19,413 nucleotides of DNA from CAVPEW01 sp050247895 (GTDB taxonomy: Bacteria; Actinomycetota; Acidimicrobiia; Acidimicrobiales; VFJN01). The position numbers and the translations under genes are program-made. Below are positions 5,397 through 12,120 of the stretch, piece by piece (within the stretch, counting starts at the first letter, position 1; every line of letters starts with the position of its first letter). The stretch lies in the NCBI GenBank assembly GCA_050247895.1, contig JBFWTJ010000027.1, forward strand, positions 1-19,413, written 5' to 3'. Under the pieces are notes generated by a model. That model was given only the letters and a program-made list of their open reading frames with translations, made no database searches and was not told the origin of the DNA.

Positions 5397-8355
5397 GCCC
5401 GGCGCGCCCGACCGCCGCCAGGCCCTGCTGGGGCCCCTGCCCTTCCGGCTGGACCCGTTCCAGGTCACGGCCATGGATGCGCTCGACGCCGACCGCTCGG
5501 TGCTGGTCGCCGCACCGACGGGGTCGGGCAAGACGCTGGTGGCCGAGTACGCCGTGGCCCGGGCCCTCGCCGAGGGGCGCAAGGCCTTCTACACCTCGCC
5601 CATCAAGGCCCTGTCGAACCAGAAGTACGCCGACCTCGCCCGGCGCCACGGGGCCGACCGGGTGGGCCTGCTCACGGGCGACAACGCCATCAACGGCGAC
5701 GCACCGGTCGTGGTGATGACGACCGAGGTCCTGCGCAACATGATCTACGCCGGGTCGCCCGCGCTGGCGGGCCTGCGCTACGTCGTGCTCGACGAGGTCC
5801 ACTACCTCCAGGACACCTACCGGGGACCGGTGTGGGAGGAGGTGATCATCCACCTGCCGGCCGGGGTCGACCTGGTCTGCCTGTCGGCCACGGTGTCCAA
5901 CGCCGAGGAGCTGGCCGAGTGGATCTCCACGGTACGTGGACCGACCCAGGCGGTGATCGAGGAGACCCGTCCGGTCGAGCTGGAGAACCTGTACCTGGTC
6001 GGCGACCGGGGCTCCGAGCGGCTCCACCTGCTGCCCACCCTGGTCGAGGGCCGACCGAACCCCGAGGCCGACCGCCTCGACGACGAGCGGCTGGCCGCGC
6101 GGGGGGCGCGCCCACGGGGCCGGCCCCGCCGCCGGTTCTTCACGCCCCGGCGCGACGAGGTCGTGGACCGCCTGCGGGACGAGGACATGCTCCCGGCCAT
6201 CGTCTTCGTGTTCAGCCGGGCCGGCTGCGACGAGGCCCGCGACGGGCTGCTCGACACCGGGCTGCGCCTGACCACCGTCGACGAGCGGGCCCGCATCCGG
6301 GCGCTGGTCGACGAGCACACGGCCGCGCTGGCCGACGCCGACCTGCACGTGCTGGGCTTCGACCGGTTCCTGGGCGGCCTGGAGGCGGGGATCGCGGCCC
6401 ACCACGCCGGCATGGTGCCCCCCTTCAAGGAGGCCGTCGAGGCCTGCTTCACCGAGGGCCTGACCAAGGTCGTGTTCGCCACCGAGACCCTGGCCCTGGG
6501 GGTCAACATGCCGGCCCGGTCGGTGGTCATCGAGCGGCTGACCAAGTTCACGGGCGAGCGCCGGGAGTTCCTGACCCCGGGGGAGTACACCCAGCTGACC
6601 GGGCGGGCCGGCCGGCGGGGGATCGACGACATCGGCTACGCCGTGGTGCTCTGGTCGCCCTTCGTCCCCTTCGACCAGGTGGCTGCGCTGGCCTCGAGCC
6701 GGACCTACGCGCTGCGCTCGGCGTTCCGTCCGACCTACAACATGGCGGCCAACCTGGTGAACCGGTACGAGCCGGCCCGGGCCCACCACCTGCTGAACCT
6801 GTCGTTCGCCCAGTTCCAGGCCGACCGGGCCGTGGTGCGGCTGGAGTCCCGCCTGGAGCGGGCCGAGGCGCGCGGCCGCCGGCTGCGGGAGGAGGCACGC
6901 TGCGAGCGGGGCGACGTCGAGGAGTACCGGGACCTGAGGGCCCGGGCCGACGCGGTGCGCCGCGAGGTGGTCGCCGACCACGGCCCGGCCGCGGCCGACC
7001 GAGTGCTGGCCGCCCTCACCCGCCTGGGGCCGGGCGACGTGGTCGTGGTCGACGGCGCTCGGGCCGCGGTGCTCTCCGTCGCCTTCCGCAAGGGCCATCC
7101 CAAGGTCCACCTGATCGACGAGCGGGCCCGCAGCCGGGTGATCTCGGCCGCCGACCTGTCCGGTCCCCTGGTCGCGGTGGGCTCGGTCGAGCTCCCCGTG
7201 CCGTACAACCCCAACCACCGGGCGTTCCAGCACGGGGTCGCCACGGCCCTGCGCCGGGCCCGGGTCGGCCGCGGCCGCCCGACCGGCGACGGCGGGGACC
7301 TCGACGAGACGGGCCGTGATCGCCTCGACGCCGCCTTCCGGGCCGCCGAGTCCCACCCGGTGGCCGACTGCCCCGAGCGCGACGTGCACCTGCGATCCCT
7401 GGTCCAGGCCGACCGGGCCGAGCGGGAGGCGGCTGACCTCCGCCGCCAGGTCAAGGGCCGCACCGGGTCCCTGGCCCGGCGCTTCGACCGGGTCCTGCGC
7501 CTGCTGGAGGCGTGGGGCTACCTGGACGGCTGGGCGCTGACCGAGGCCGGCGCGGTCCTGGCCCGGACCTACCACGAGGCCGACCTCCTGGTCGCCGAGG
7601 CCATGACCTCGGGGCTCCTCGACGGCCTCGACCCGCCCGAGCTGGCCGGGCTGGTGTCCTGCCTGACCTACGAGCACCGGGGCCGGGACCGTCCGCCGGC
7701 GCCGACGTTCCCGTCGAAGCGCGTGCGCGAGCGCTGGGCCGACCTCGAGCGCCTGGCCGGCGAGCTGCGGACCGACGAGGCCGCGGCGGGCCTGCCCGAG
7801 ACCCGCCTGCCCGATCCCGGCTTCGTGACCCTGGCCCACGACTGGGTGACCGGGGTGCGCCTGTCGGACCTGCTGGCCGACGAGGACCTGTCCGGCGGCG
7901 ACTTCGTGCGCAACGTGCGCCAGCTCATCGACCTGCTCCGCCAGGTCGGCGACGTGTCCCCGAACCCGGCCACGGCCCGCGCCGCCCGTCAGGCCGCCGA
8001 CGGCCTGCACCGCGGGGTGGTCGCCGCGTCGTCGACCGTCGAGGTGGCCGACGAGGGCGACGAGGCCGCCGCGGACGAGCGCGACGACGCGCGGGACGGC
8101 ACCGACGAGGCCGGCACGGCCGGCGCACGGGACGGCACCGACGAGGCCGGCACGGCCGGCGCACGGGACGGCACCGACGAGGCCGGCACGGCCGGCGCAC
8201 GGGACGGCACCGACGAGGCCGGCACGGCCGGCGCACGGGACGGCACCGAGGCCGACCCTGGCACCGCCGCCGGCACGGGGCCCACCGGTGGGCCGCGGGT
8301 CGCCGAGGGCCCCCGTGGCGAGGCGGGCACGGCGGGCGGCCCGGCGGACCGGTGA
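5389..8355 (+). CDS. helY: HelY/Ski2-type DExH-box helicase with acidic repeat tail
   Basis: 988 residues from ATG 5389, overlapping tatC by ATGCCTGA. Walker A is APTGSGKT (42-49). The DEVH box is 135-138. Motif III is SAT (166-168). The second RecA domain has the ETLALGVNMP segment and motif VI TGRAGRRG (404-411). After these come the long arch/rRNA-processing-like region and a DSHCT-type helical domain (about 700-875, with RLLEAWGYLDG and ADLLVAEAMTSGLL). This is the Ski2/Mtr4-like superfamily 2 architecture; mycobacterial HelY is the closest named relative. The role is probably ATP-dependent RNA (or RNA/DNA) unwinding. From residue 901 the tail consists of four 12-residue repeats (ARDGTDEAGTAG) plus a partial one, then a Gly/Ala-rich end. 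The core is complete, so the tail is an addition. Confidence 0.93.
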   Translation: MPEPGAPDRRQALLGPLPFRLDPFQVTAMDALDADRSVLVAAPTGSGKTLVAEYAVARALAEGRKAFYTSPIKALSNQKYADLARRHGADRVGLLTGDNAINGDAPVVVMTTEVLRNMIYAGSPALAGLRYVVLDEVHYLQDTYRGPVWEEVIIHLPAGVDLVCLSATVSNAEELAEWISTVRGPTQAVIEETRPVELENLYLVGDRGSERLHLLPTLVEGRPNPEADRLDDERLAARGARPRGRPRRRFFTPRRDEVVDRLRDEDMLPAIVFVFSRAGCDEARDGLLDTGLRLTTVDERARIRALVDEHTAALADADLHVLGFDRFLGGLEAGIAAHHAGMVPPFKEAVEACFTEGLTKVVFATETLALGVNMPARSVVIERLTKFTGERREFLTPGEYTQLTGRAGRRGIDDIGYAVVLWSPFVPFDQVAALASSRTYALRSAFRPTYNMAANLVNRYEPARAHHLLNLSFAQFQADRAVVRLESRLERAEARGRRLREEARCERGDVEEYRDLRARADAVRREVVADHGPAAADRVLAALTRLGPGDVVVVDGARAAVLSVAFRKGHPKVHLIDERARSRVISAADLSGPLVAVGSVELPVPYNPNHRAFQHGVATALRRARVGRGRPTGDGGDLDETGRDRLDAAFRAAESHPVADCPERDVHLRSLVQADRAEREAADLRRQVKGRTGSLARRFDRVLRLLEAWGYLDGWALTEAGAVLARTYHEADLLVAEAMTSGLLDGLDPPELAGLVSCLTYEHRGRDRPPAPTFPSKRVRERWADLERLAGELRTDEAAAGLPETRLPDPGFVTLAHDWVTGVRLSDLLADEDLSGGDFVRNVRQLIDLLRQVGDVSPNPATARAARQAADGLHRGVVAASSTVEVADEGDEAAADERDDARDGTDEAGTAGARDGTDEAGTAGARDGTDEAGTAGARDGTDEAGTAGARDGTEADPGTAAGTGPTGGPRVAEGPRGEAGTAGGPADR
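8089..8250 (+). repeat. 4.5 x 36-bp tandem repeat in helY
   Basis: Units lie at 8089-8124, 8125-8160, 8161-8196 and 8197-8232, with an 18-bp partial unit at 8233-8250. Units 2-4 are identical; unit 1 differs at one base (GCGCGG versus GCACGG). Each encodes ARDGTDEAGTAG, so copy number can change without a frameshift. There are no spacers, so it is not a CRISPR array. Confidence 0.95.
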
Positions 8356-8969
8356 CGATCCGGCGGGGCGAGACGTGGGGCGCGCCGGCCCCGCTGCCCG
8401 ACCACGGGGTCGTGGTGCGCTCGGACGCCGAGGCCCGGGCGGTGGTGGAGGAGGCCCGGCGGGAGGGCAGGCCGGTCCCGCCGCTCGGCCTGCTCGGCGG
8501 TGACCTCTGGCGCACCCTGGGCGGGCGCACCGACGCGGGCCGCCTGCGCTCGCCCGAGGCGTTGACGGTGCCCGTCGACCTGGGCGCCGTGCTGGTGGAC
8601 GGCCGGTTGCACTGGTTCGTGGCCCACATGGTCGCCCGGCACCGGTGGTGGCGGGGCCGGATCGTGGCCGCCATGAACGCCCAGTTCGTCGGCACCTGGG
8701 ACGTGGCGCCGCGGGGCCACCCCAACGACGGGCGCCTGGACGTGCTCGACGTGGCCGCGTCGATGGGCTGGGGCCAGCGCCGGCAGGCCCGGTCCCGCCT
8801 GGCCACCGGGACCCACCTGCCGCACCCGGCCATCGCCCAGCGCCACGTGGCCGCGGCCCAGCTGGACCTCGATCGGCCCACCCCGGTGTGGCTCGACGGC
8901 GAGCGGGTGGCCACCGCCCGCCGCCTGTCGCTGCGGGTGGAGCCCGACGCGCTGACCGTGGTGGTCTGA
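8352..8969 (+). CDS. Diacylglycerol-kinase-fold-like protein lacking the GGDGT kinase half
   Basis: 205 residues from GTG 8352, which overlaps the helY stop by GTGA and so is translationally coupled. Three segments line up by eye with the DAGK/YegS lipid-kinase family. LGLLGGDLWRTLGG (45-58) sits where the family has its P-x-GTxND-x-AR-x-LG segment, and VPVDLGAVLVDGR follows. MNAQFVGTWDVAP then HPNDGRLDVLDV (108-134) matches the N-G-x-x-x-GGG ... DDG-x-LDV stretch. VWLDGERVATA then LRVEPDALTVVV (179-205) matches the terminal DGE strand. The ATP-binding GGDGT domain that should precede these is absent, and GTxND has become GGDLW. It may bind lipid or act as a partner rather than a kinase. The assignment is inferred from motif order only. 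Confidence 0.6.
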   Translation: MTIRRGETWGAPAPLPDHGVVVRSDAEARAVVEEARREGRPVPPLGLLGGDLWRTLGGRTDAGRLRSPEALTVPVDLGAVLVDGRLHWFVAHMVARHRWWRGRIVAAMNAQFVGTWDVAPRGHPNDGRLDVLDVAASMGWGQRRQARSRLATGTHLPHPAIAQRHVAAAQLDLDRPTPVWLDGERVATARRLSLRVEPDALTVVV

Positions 8970-8988
8970 CCGGCCCCGGTCGCCGGCA

Positions 8989-9014
8989 CCCGCCGCCGGG
9001 CCGGCAGCGGCGGG
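8989..9014 (+). terminator. GC-rich hairpin after the DAGK-like gene (possible terminator)
   Basis: CCCGCCGC (8989-8996) and GCGGCGGG (9007-9014) form an 8-bp perfect stem with a 10-nt loop, 20 nt after the stop codon. A second pairing, CCGGCCC (8970-8976) with GGGCCGG (8998-9004), competes with it. There is no U-tract; a G-run follows instead. Termination is therefore uncertain. Confidence 0.3.
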
Positions 9015-9034
9015 GGGAGGGGGGGGTGGGAGGG
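9012..9034 (+). other. Strong G-quadruplex motif (four G-runs, 1-nt loops)
   Basis: Runs of 6, 8, 3 and 3 guanines (9012-9017, 9019-9026, 9028-9030, 9032-9034) are separated by single bases A, T and A. Single-base loops favour very stable parallel quadruplexes. The tract lies 24 nt before the start codon of the M20 amidohydrolase and overlaps the 3' arm of the preceding hairpin. Confidence 0.75.
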
Positions 9035-9058
9035 CCCCGGACCTGGCATCGTGGAGCG

Positions 9059-10288
9059 GTGGACCTCGACGAGACCAAGCAGCGGCTGAGGGCCGAGGTG
9101 GATCGCCGGGCCGAGCTGCTGCTCGACGCCTCCCACCGGATCCACGCCCGCCCCGAGACCAACTACCAGGAGCACCACGCCCACGACCTGCTCACCTCGA
9201 TCCTGGACGACGCCGGCTTCGAGGTGACCCGGCACGCCCACGGCACCGAGACGGGGTTCGCGGCGCGGGCCGGGTCGAGCGGGCCCCTGGTCGCCGTGCT
9301 CTGCGAGTACGACGCGCTGCCCGGCATCGGCCACGCCTGCGGCCACAACATCATCGCTGCGGCCGGCCTGGGCGCCGGCCTGGCCGCGGCGGCGCTGGCC
9401 GAGGAGGCCGGTGGTCGGGTGGTGGTGCTGGGCACCCCGGCCGAGGAGGGCGGCGGGGGCAAGATCCGCATGGCCCGGCAGGGCGCGTTCGACGGCGTGG
9501 ACGCGGCGATGATGGTGCACCCGGCCGGCGCCGAGCTGGCCCGCATGGACGTGATCGCGGTCCAGGAGCTGTACGTGACCTACCACGGGCGGGCCGCGCA
9601 CGCCGCGGCCGCGCCCCACGAGGGCCGCAACGCCCTGGACGCGGCGGTGCTCGGCTACCAGAACGTCGCCGCGCTCCGCCAGCACATCCGGCCCAACGAG
9701 CGGATCCACGGGATCTTCACCGAGGCCGGCGACAAGGCCAACATCGTGCCGTCCCGCACCAGGGCCCAGTGGATGGTCCGCTCGGGGCGCATCGCCACCC
9801 TGGGGCCGCTCGTCGAGCGGGTCGTGGCCTGCCTGGAGGCCGGGGCCGCGGCGGCCGGCTGCACGTTGGAGGTCGAGACCCCCAACCCGACCTACGCCGA
9901 CATGCTCGACAACGCGTCGATGGTCGAGCTCTACCGGCGCAACGCCGCCGCGCTGGGCCGTGAGGTGCGCGATCCCGAGCCGGGCACGACGGTGGTGGGG
10001 AGCACCGACATGGGCAACGTGAGCTACCTGGTACCGGCGATCCACCCCATGATCCAGGCCGCGCCGGCGGGCACGCCGATCCACACGCCCGAGTTCGAAC
10101 GGTGCGCGATCACCGTCGAGGGCGACCGCGCCGCCCTCGACGGTGCGGTCGCCATGGCCTGGACCGTCGCCGACCTGTGGCTCGGGGACGGGGTCCTCGA
10201 CGCCGTGCGGGCCGAGTTCGCCGCCACCGCCGAGGCGGTCGGCGCGCCGGCCCGACGGTCCGCGATCGGCGAGAGGGCCACGGCCTAG
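9059..10288 (+). CDS. M20-family metal-dependent amidohydrolase (AbgB/PM20D2-like)
   Basis: 409 residues from GTG 9059. GGAG lies close upstream, and CATCGT, 6 nt before the start, could be a -10 box, so the mode of initiation is open. Motifs are the CEYDALPGIGHACGHN block (82-97; likely metal ligands Cys94, His96), PAEEGGGGK with the catalytic pair Glu129-Glu130, MVHPAG with His154, the dimerisation-domain start YHGRAAHAAAAPHEGRNALD, and IHPMI with His329. These place it in the M20 amidohydrolase branch that cleaves N-acyl amino acids or unusual dipeptides, rather than ordinary aminopeptidases. It appears cytoplasmic. The substrate cannot be read from the sequence. The length is normal. The TAG stop overlaps a -10-like TAGGCT for the next gene. 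Confidence 0.9.
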   Translation: MDLDETKQRLRAEVDRRAELLLDASHRIHARPETNYQEHHAHDLLTSILDDAGFEVTRHAHGTETGFAARAGSSGPLVAVLCEYDALPGIGHACGHNIIAAAGLGAGLAAAALAEEAGGRVVVLGTPAEEGGGGKIRMARQGAFDGVDAAMMVHPAGAELARMDVIAVQELYVTYHGRAAHAAAAPHEGRNALDAAVLGYQNVAALRQHIRPNERIHGIFTEAGDKANIVPSRTRAQWMVRSGRIATLGPLVERVVACLEAGAAAAGCTLEVETPNPTYADMLDNASMVELYRRNAAALGREVRDPEPGTTVVGSTDMGNVSYLVPAIHPMIQAAPAGTPIHTPEFERCAITVEGDRAALDGAVAMAWTVADLWLGDGVLDAVRAEFAATAEAVGAPARRSAIGERATA

Positions 10289-10291
10289 GCT
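10286..10291 (+). promoter_or_regulatory. Candidate -10 box TAGGCT upstream of the ThyX-like gene
   Basis: TAGGCT overlaps the amidohydrolase stop codon and would give a leader of about 35 nt before GTG 10333. Unlike the leaderless genes here, this leader contains a Shine-Dalgarno-like GGAG (10322-10325) 7 nt before the start codon. Confidence 0.35.
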
Positions 10292-10332
10292 CTCGGAGCC
10301 CGACACGCCCGAGGCCCCGCCGGAGCGGCCGA

Positions 10333-11943
10333 GTGACCGTCTACATCGCCGAGGAATTCACCGCCGACGAGGCCGACGTCCTGCGCCGGTACTTCACGAA
10401 CCTCGACGGCCCGGTCTTCGCCCTGGTCAACCTGCCCGAGGTGGTCAAGGGCGCGCTGTTCGCCCGCTACTCACGCTCGTCGAAGAGCCTGCGACGCCTC
10501 TTCCTCGACGAGTTCGTGGGCGAGCTCGACATCACCGGCGACACGACGATCGACGCCACGGTCGGCCTGCGCCGGGCCGAGGAGCTCTACGACCGGGTGT
10601 TCTTCGAGTACGGGGACGACTCGGTGGCCCAGCTCGGCGGGGTCCACCTGGCCTGCGAGCAGGCGTCGAACCTGCTGACCAAGGTCCTCGAGTGGGGCCG
10701 GCTGATGTCCTACCTGGAGCAGTCGACCCGCTACATCGCGTACGACACGCGCCTGGGCGGTCGCTACCGGTACTACCGCGACCCCGAGGTGCTCGGCTCC
10801 GCCCTGGGCCTGCGCTACATCGGCGACATGGACCGGCTCTTCGACGCCTACGCCGAGATGGTGCCGGTCATGGCCGACTTCTTCCGGGCCCGCTTCCCCA
10901 AGGACCCCGGCGACACCGACTTCGTGTACCGGCAGGCGATCCGGGCCAAGGCCTTCGACGCGGTGCGGGGGATCCTGCCCGCGGCGTCGGTGTCGAACGT
11001 GGGGATCTACGGCACCGGCCAGGCCTACGAGGCCCTGCTGCTGCGCATGCGGGCCCACCCGCTGCCCGAGAGTCGGGCCTACGCGGACCTCATGCTGACC
11101 GAGCTGCGCAAGGTCATCCCGAGCTTCCTCAAGCGCGTCGACCTGACCGACCGGGGCATCGCCTGGAGCACCTACCTGGCCAGCACCCGCAACGCCGTGG
11201 AGCAGGTCGCGGCCCGGCTGTTCCCCGGCGACGTCGAACCCGAGCCCGTGCCGGCGGTGACCCTGGTCGACTGGGACCCCGACGCCGAGGTGAAGCTGGT
11301 CGCCGCCATCCTCTACGGCCACACGGCCCTGCCTGAGGTGCAGCTCGAGCGCCGCGCCCGGGAGATGACCGTCGACGAGCGGGCCGAGGTGATCTCGGCC
11401 TACGTCGGCGACCGCACGAACCGCCGGCACAAGCCGGGCCGGGCCTTCGAGCGGGTCGGCTACCGCTTCGACGTGCTGGCCGACTACGGGGCCTTCCGCG
11501 ACCTCCAGCGCCACCGGATGCTGACCATCGAGTGGCAGGAGCTCAGCCCCCGGCACGGGTACACCCGGCCCGAGGCGGTCGACCTGGCCGGCTGCGGCGA
11601 GCGGTTCGACGAGTCGATGGAGCGCTCCGCGTCGCTCCACGCCGCGCTGGCCGAGCGCTTCCCGGCCCAGGCCGCCTACGCGGTGTCCCTGGCCTACAAG
11701 GTCCGCTTCTACCTCGACCTCAACGCCCGCGAGGCCATGCACCTGATCGAGCTCCGGACGACCCCGCAGGGCCATCCGGCGTACCGGGTGGTGGGCCAGG
11801 AGATGCACCGGCTGATCGAGGAGGTCGCCGGGCACCGGGCCGTGGCCAAGGCCATGCGCCACGTCGACCACAGCGCGGAGCCGTCGCTGGAGCGCCTCGA
11901 CACCGAGCGGCGAGCCGAGCAGCGCCGCCTCGCCCGCCCGTAG
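10333..11943 (+). CDS. Tandem-domain ThyX-family (FAD-dependent thymidylate synthase-like) protein
   Basis: 536 residues from GTG 10333, with GGAG 7 nt upstream. Canonical ThyX proteins have about 220-260 residues; this one carries two ThyX-like halves. The C-terminal half keeps the signature as RHR (393-395) followed by EWQELSPRHGY (400-410). The N-terminal half has the corresponding EWGRLMSYLEQSTRY (120-134), which keeps the S-Y-x-E-Q-S-x-R-Y end but has lost RHR. The remaining helices (LYDRVFFEYGDDSVAQLGG; REAMHLIELRTTPQGHPAYR) are typical of the fold. ThyX makes dTMP from dUMP using FAD and methylene-tetrahydrofolate. Because one active-site motif is altered in each half relative to standard ThyX, actual thymidylate synthase activity is uncertain. 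Such double-length homologues are usually labelled thymidylate synthase by similarity. Confidence 0.85.
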   Translation: MTVYIAEEFTADEADVLRRYFTNLDGPVFALVNLPEVVKGALFARYSRSSKSLRRLFLDEFVGELDITGDTTIDATVGLRRAEELYDRVFFEYGDDSVAQLGGVHLACEQASNLLTKVLEWGRLMSYLEQSTRYIAYDTRLGGRYRYYRDPEVLGSALGLRYIGDMDRLFDAYAEMVPVMADFFRARFPKDPGDTDFVYRQAIRAKAFDAVRGILPAASVSNVGIYGTGQAYEALLLRMRAHPLPESRAYADLMLTELRKVIPSFLKRVDLTDRGIAWSTYLASTRNAVEQVAARLFPGDVEPEPVPAVTLVDWDPDAEVKLVAAILYGHTALPEVQLERRAREMTVDERAEVISAYVGDRTNRRHKPGRAFERVGYRFDVLADYGAFRDLQRHRMLTIEWQELSPRHGYTRPEAVDLAGCGERFDESMERSASLHAALAERFPAQAAYAVSLAYKVRFYLDLNAREAMHLIELRTTPQGHPAYRVVGQEMHRLIEEVAGHRAVAKAMRHVDHSAEPSLERLDTERRAEQRRLARP

Positions 11944-11947
11944 GCGC

Positions 11948-11969
11948 CTCCCCGCATCCGCCGGGGGAG
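11948..11969 (+). terminator. Possible hairpin after the ThyX-like gene
   Basis: CTCCCC (11948-11953) pairs with GGGGAG (11964-11969) around a 10-nt loop, directly after the stop codon. No T-run follows. It is a modest stem in GC-rich DNA, so only a tentative terminator. Confidence 0.3.
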
Positions 11970-12015
11970 AGGCCGCGCCTCCGGGCACCGGCGGTTCGGC
12001 GCGTCCTGTGGTCCT

Positions 12016-12066
12016 TGTGAGCAGAGTGACGATCGTGACCTGTGCGCCTTGTGTGGCTCTTGTGAC
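12016..12066 (+). promoter_or_regulatory. Array of GTGA-type direct repeats upstream of the LysM/M23 gene (possible MtrA-like sites)
   Basis: GTGA occurs at 12017, 12026 and 12035, exactly 9 bp apart, as TGTGAG, AGTGAC and CGTGAC. Another TGTGAC lies at 12061-12066 between the -35 and -10 boxes, and GTGC/GTGT at 12042 and 12051 are again 9 bp apart. In mycobacteria the regulator MtrA binds direct repeats of a GTCACA-type 9-mer (reverse TGTGAC) upstream of cell-wall hydrolase genes such as ripA. Assignment to MtrA is inference. Confidence 0.35.
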
Positions 12067-12078
12067 CAAGGGTAGGGT
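12049..12078 (+). promoter_or_regulatory. Sigma-70-like promoter of the LysM/M23 gene
   Basis: TTGTGT (12049-12054) and TAGGGT (12073-12078) are separated by 18 nt. The predicted start is near 12085, leaving a leader of about 36 nt that contains AGGAGG at 12107-12112, 8 nt before ATG 12121. This is the only perfect Shine-Dalgarno that I noticed in the window. Confidence 0.55.
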
Positions 12079-12106
12079 CTAGGTCCGACTGCGGGCGGAG
12101 AACCCG

Positions 12107-12112
12107 AGGAGG
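12107..12112 (+). promoter_or_regulatory. Consensus ribosome-binding site AGGAGG
   Basis: AGGAGG with 8-nt spacing to ATG 12121 fixes the start of the LysM/M23 gene and suggests strong translation. It contrasts with the absent or weak sites at most other genes here. Confidence 0.85.
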
Positions 12113-12120
12113 TTCTCGTC

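Noticed and set aside
8089..8250. Regular repeats that could suggest a CRISPR array
   Set aside because: The units are contiguous without spacers, keep the reading frame, and encode a repeated peptide.
5281..9162. A 1293-codon open frame on the minus strand opposite helY
   Set aside because: High GC removes stop codons from antisense frames. Its composition is Arg/Gly/Pro-rich without domains, and it covers a helicase with full motifs on the plus strand.
12016..12066. A CRP/cAMP site (TGTGA-N6-TCACA)
   Set aside because: The TGTGA half-sites are direct repeats; no inverted TCACA half-site is found at the right distance.
11944..12120. A cyclic di-AMP (ydaO) riboswitch before the LysM/M23 gene, as seen before some actinobacterial wall hydrolases
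   Set aside because: The predicted leader is only about 36 nt and the region lacks the conserved ydaO core; the promoter and a plain Shine-Dalgarno explain it.
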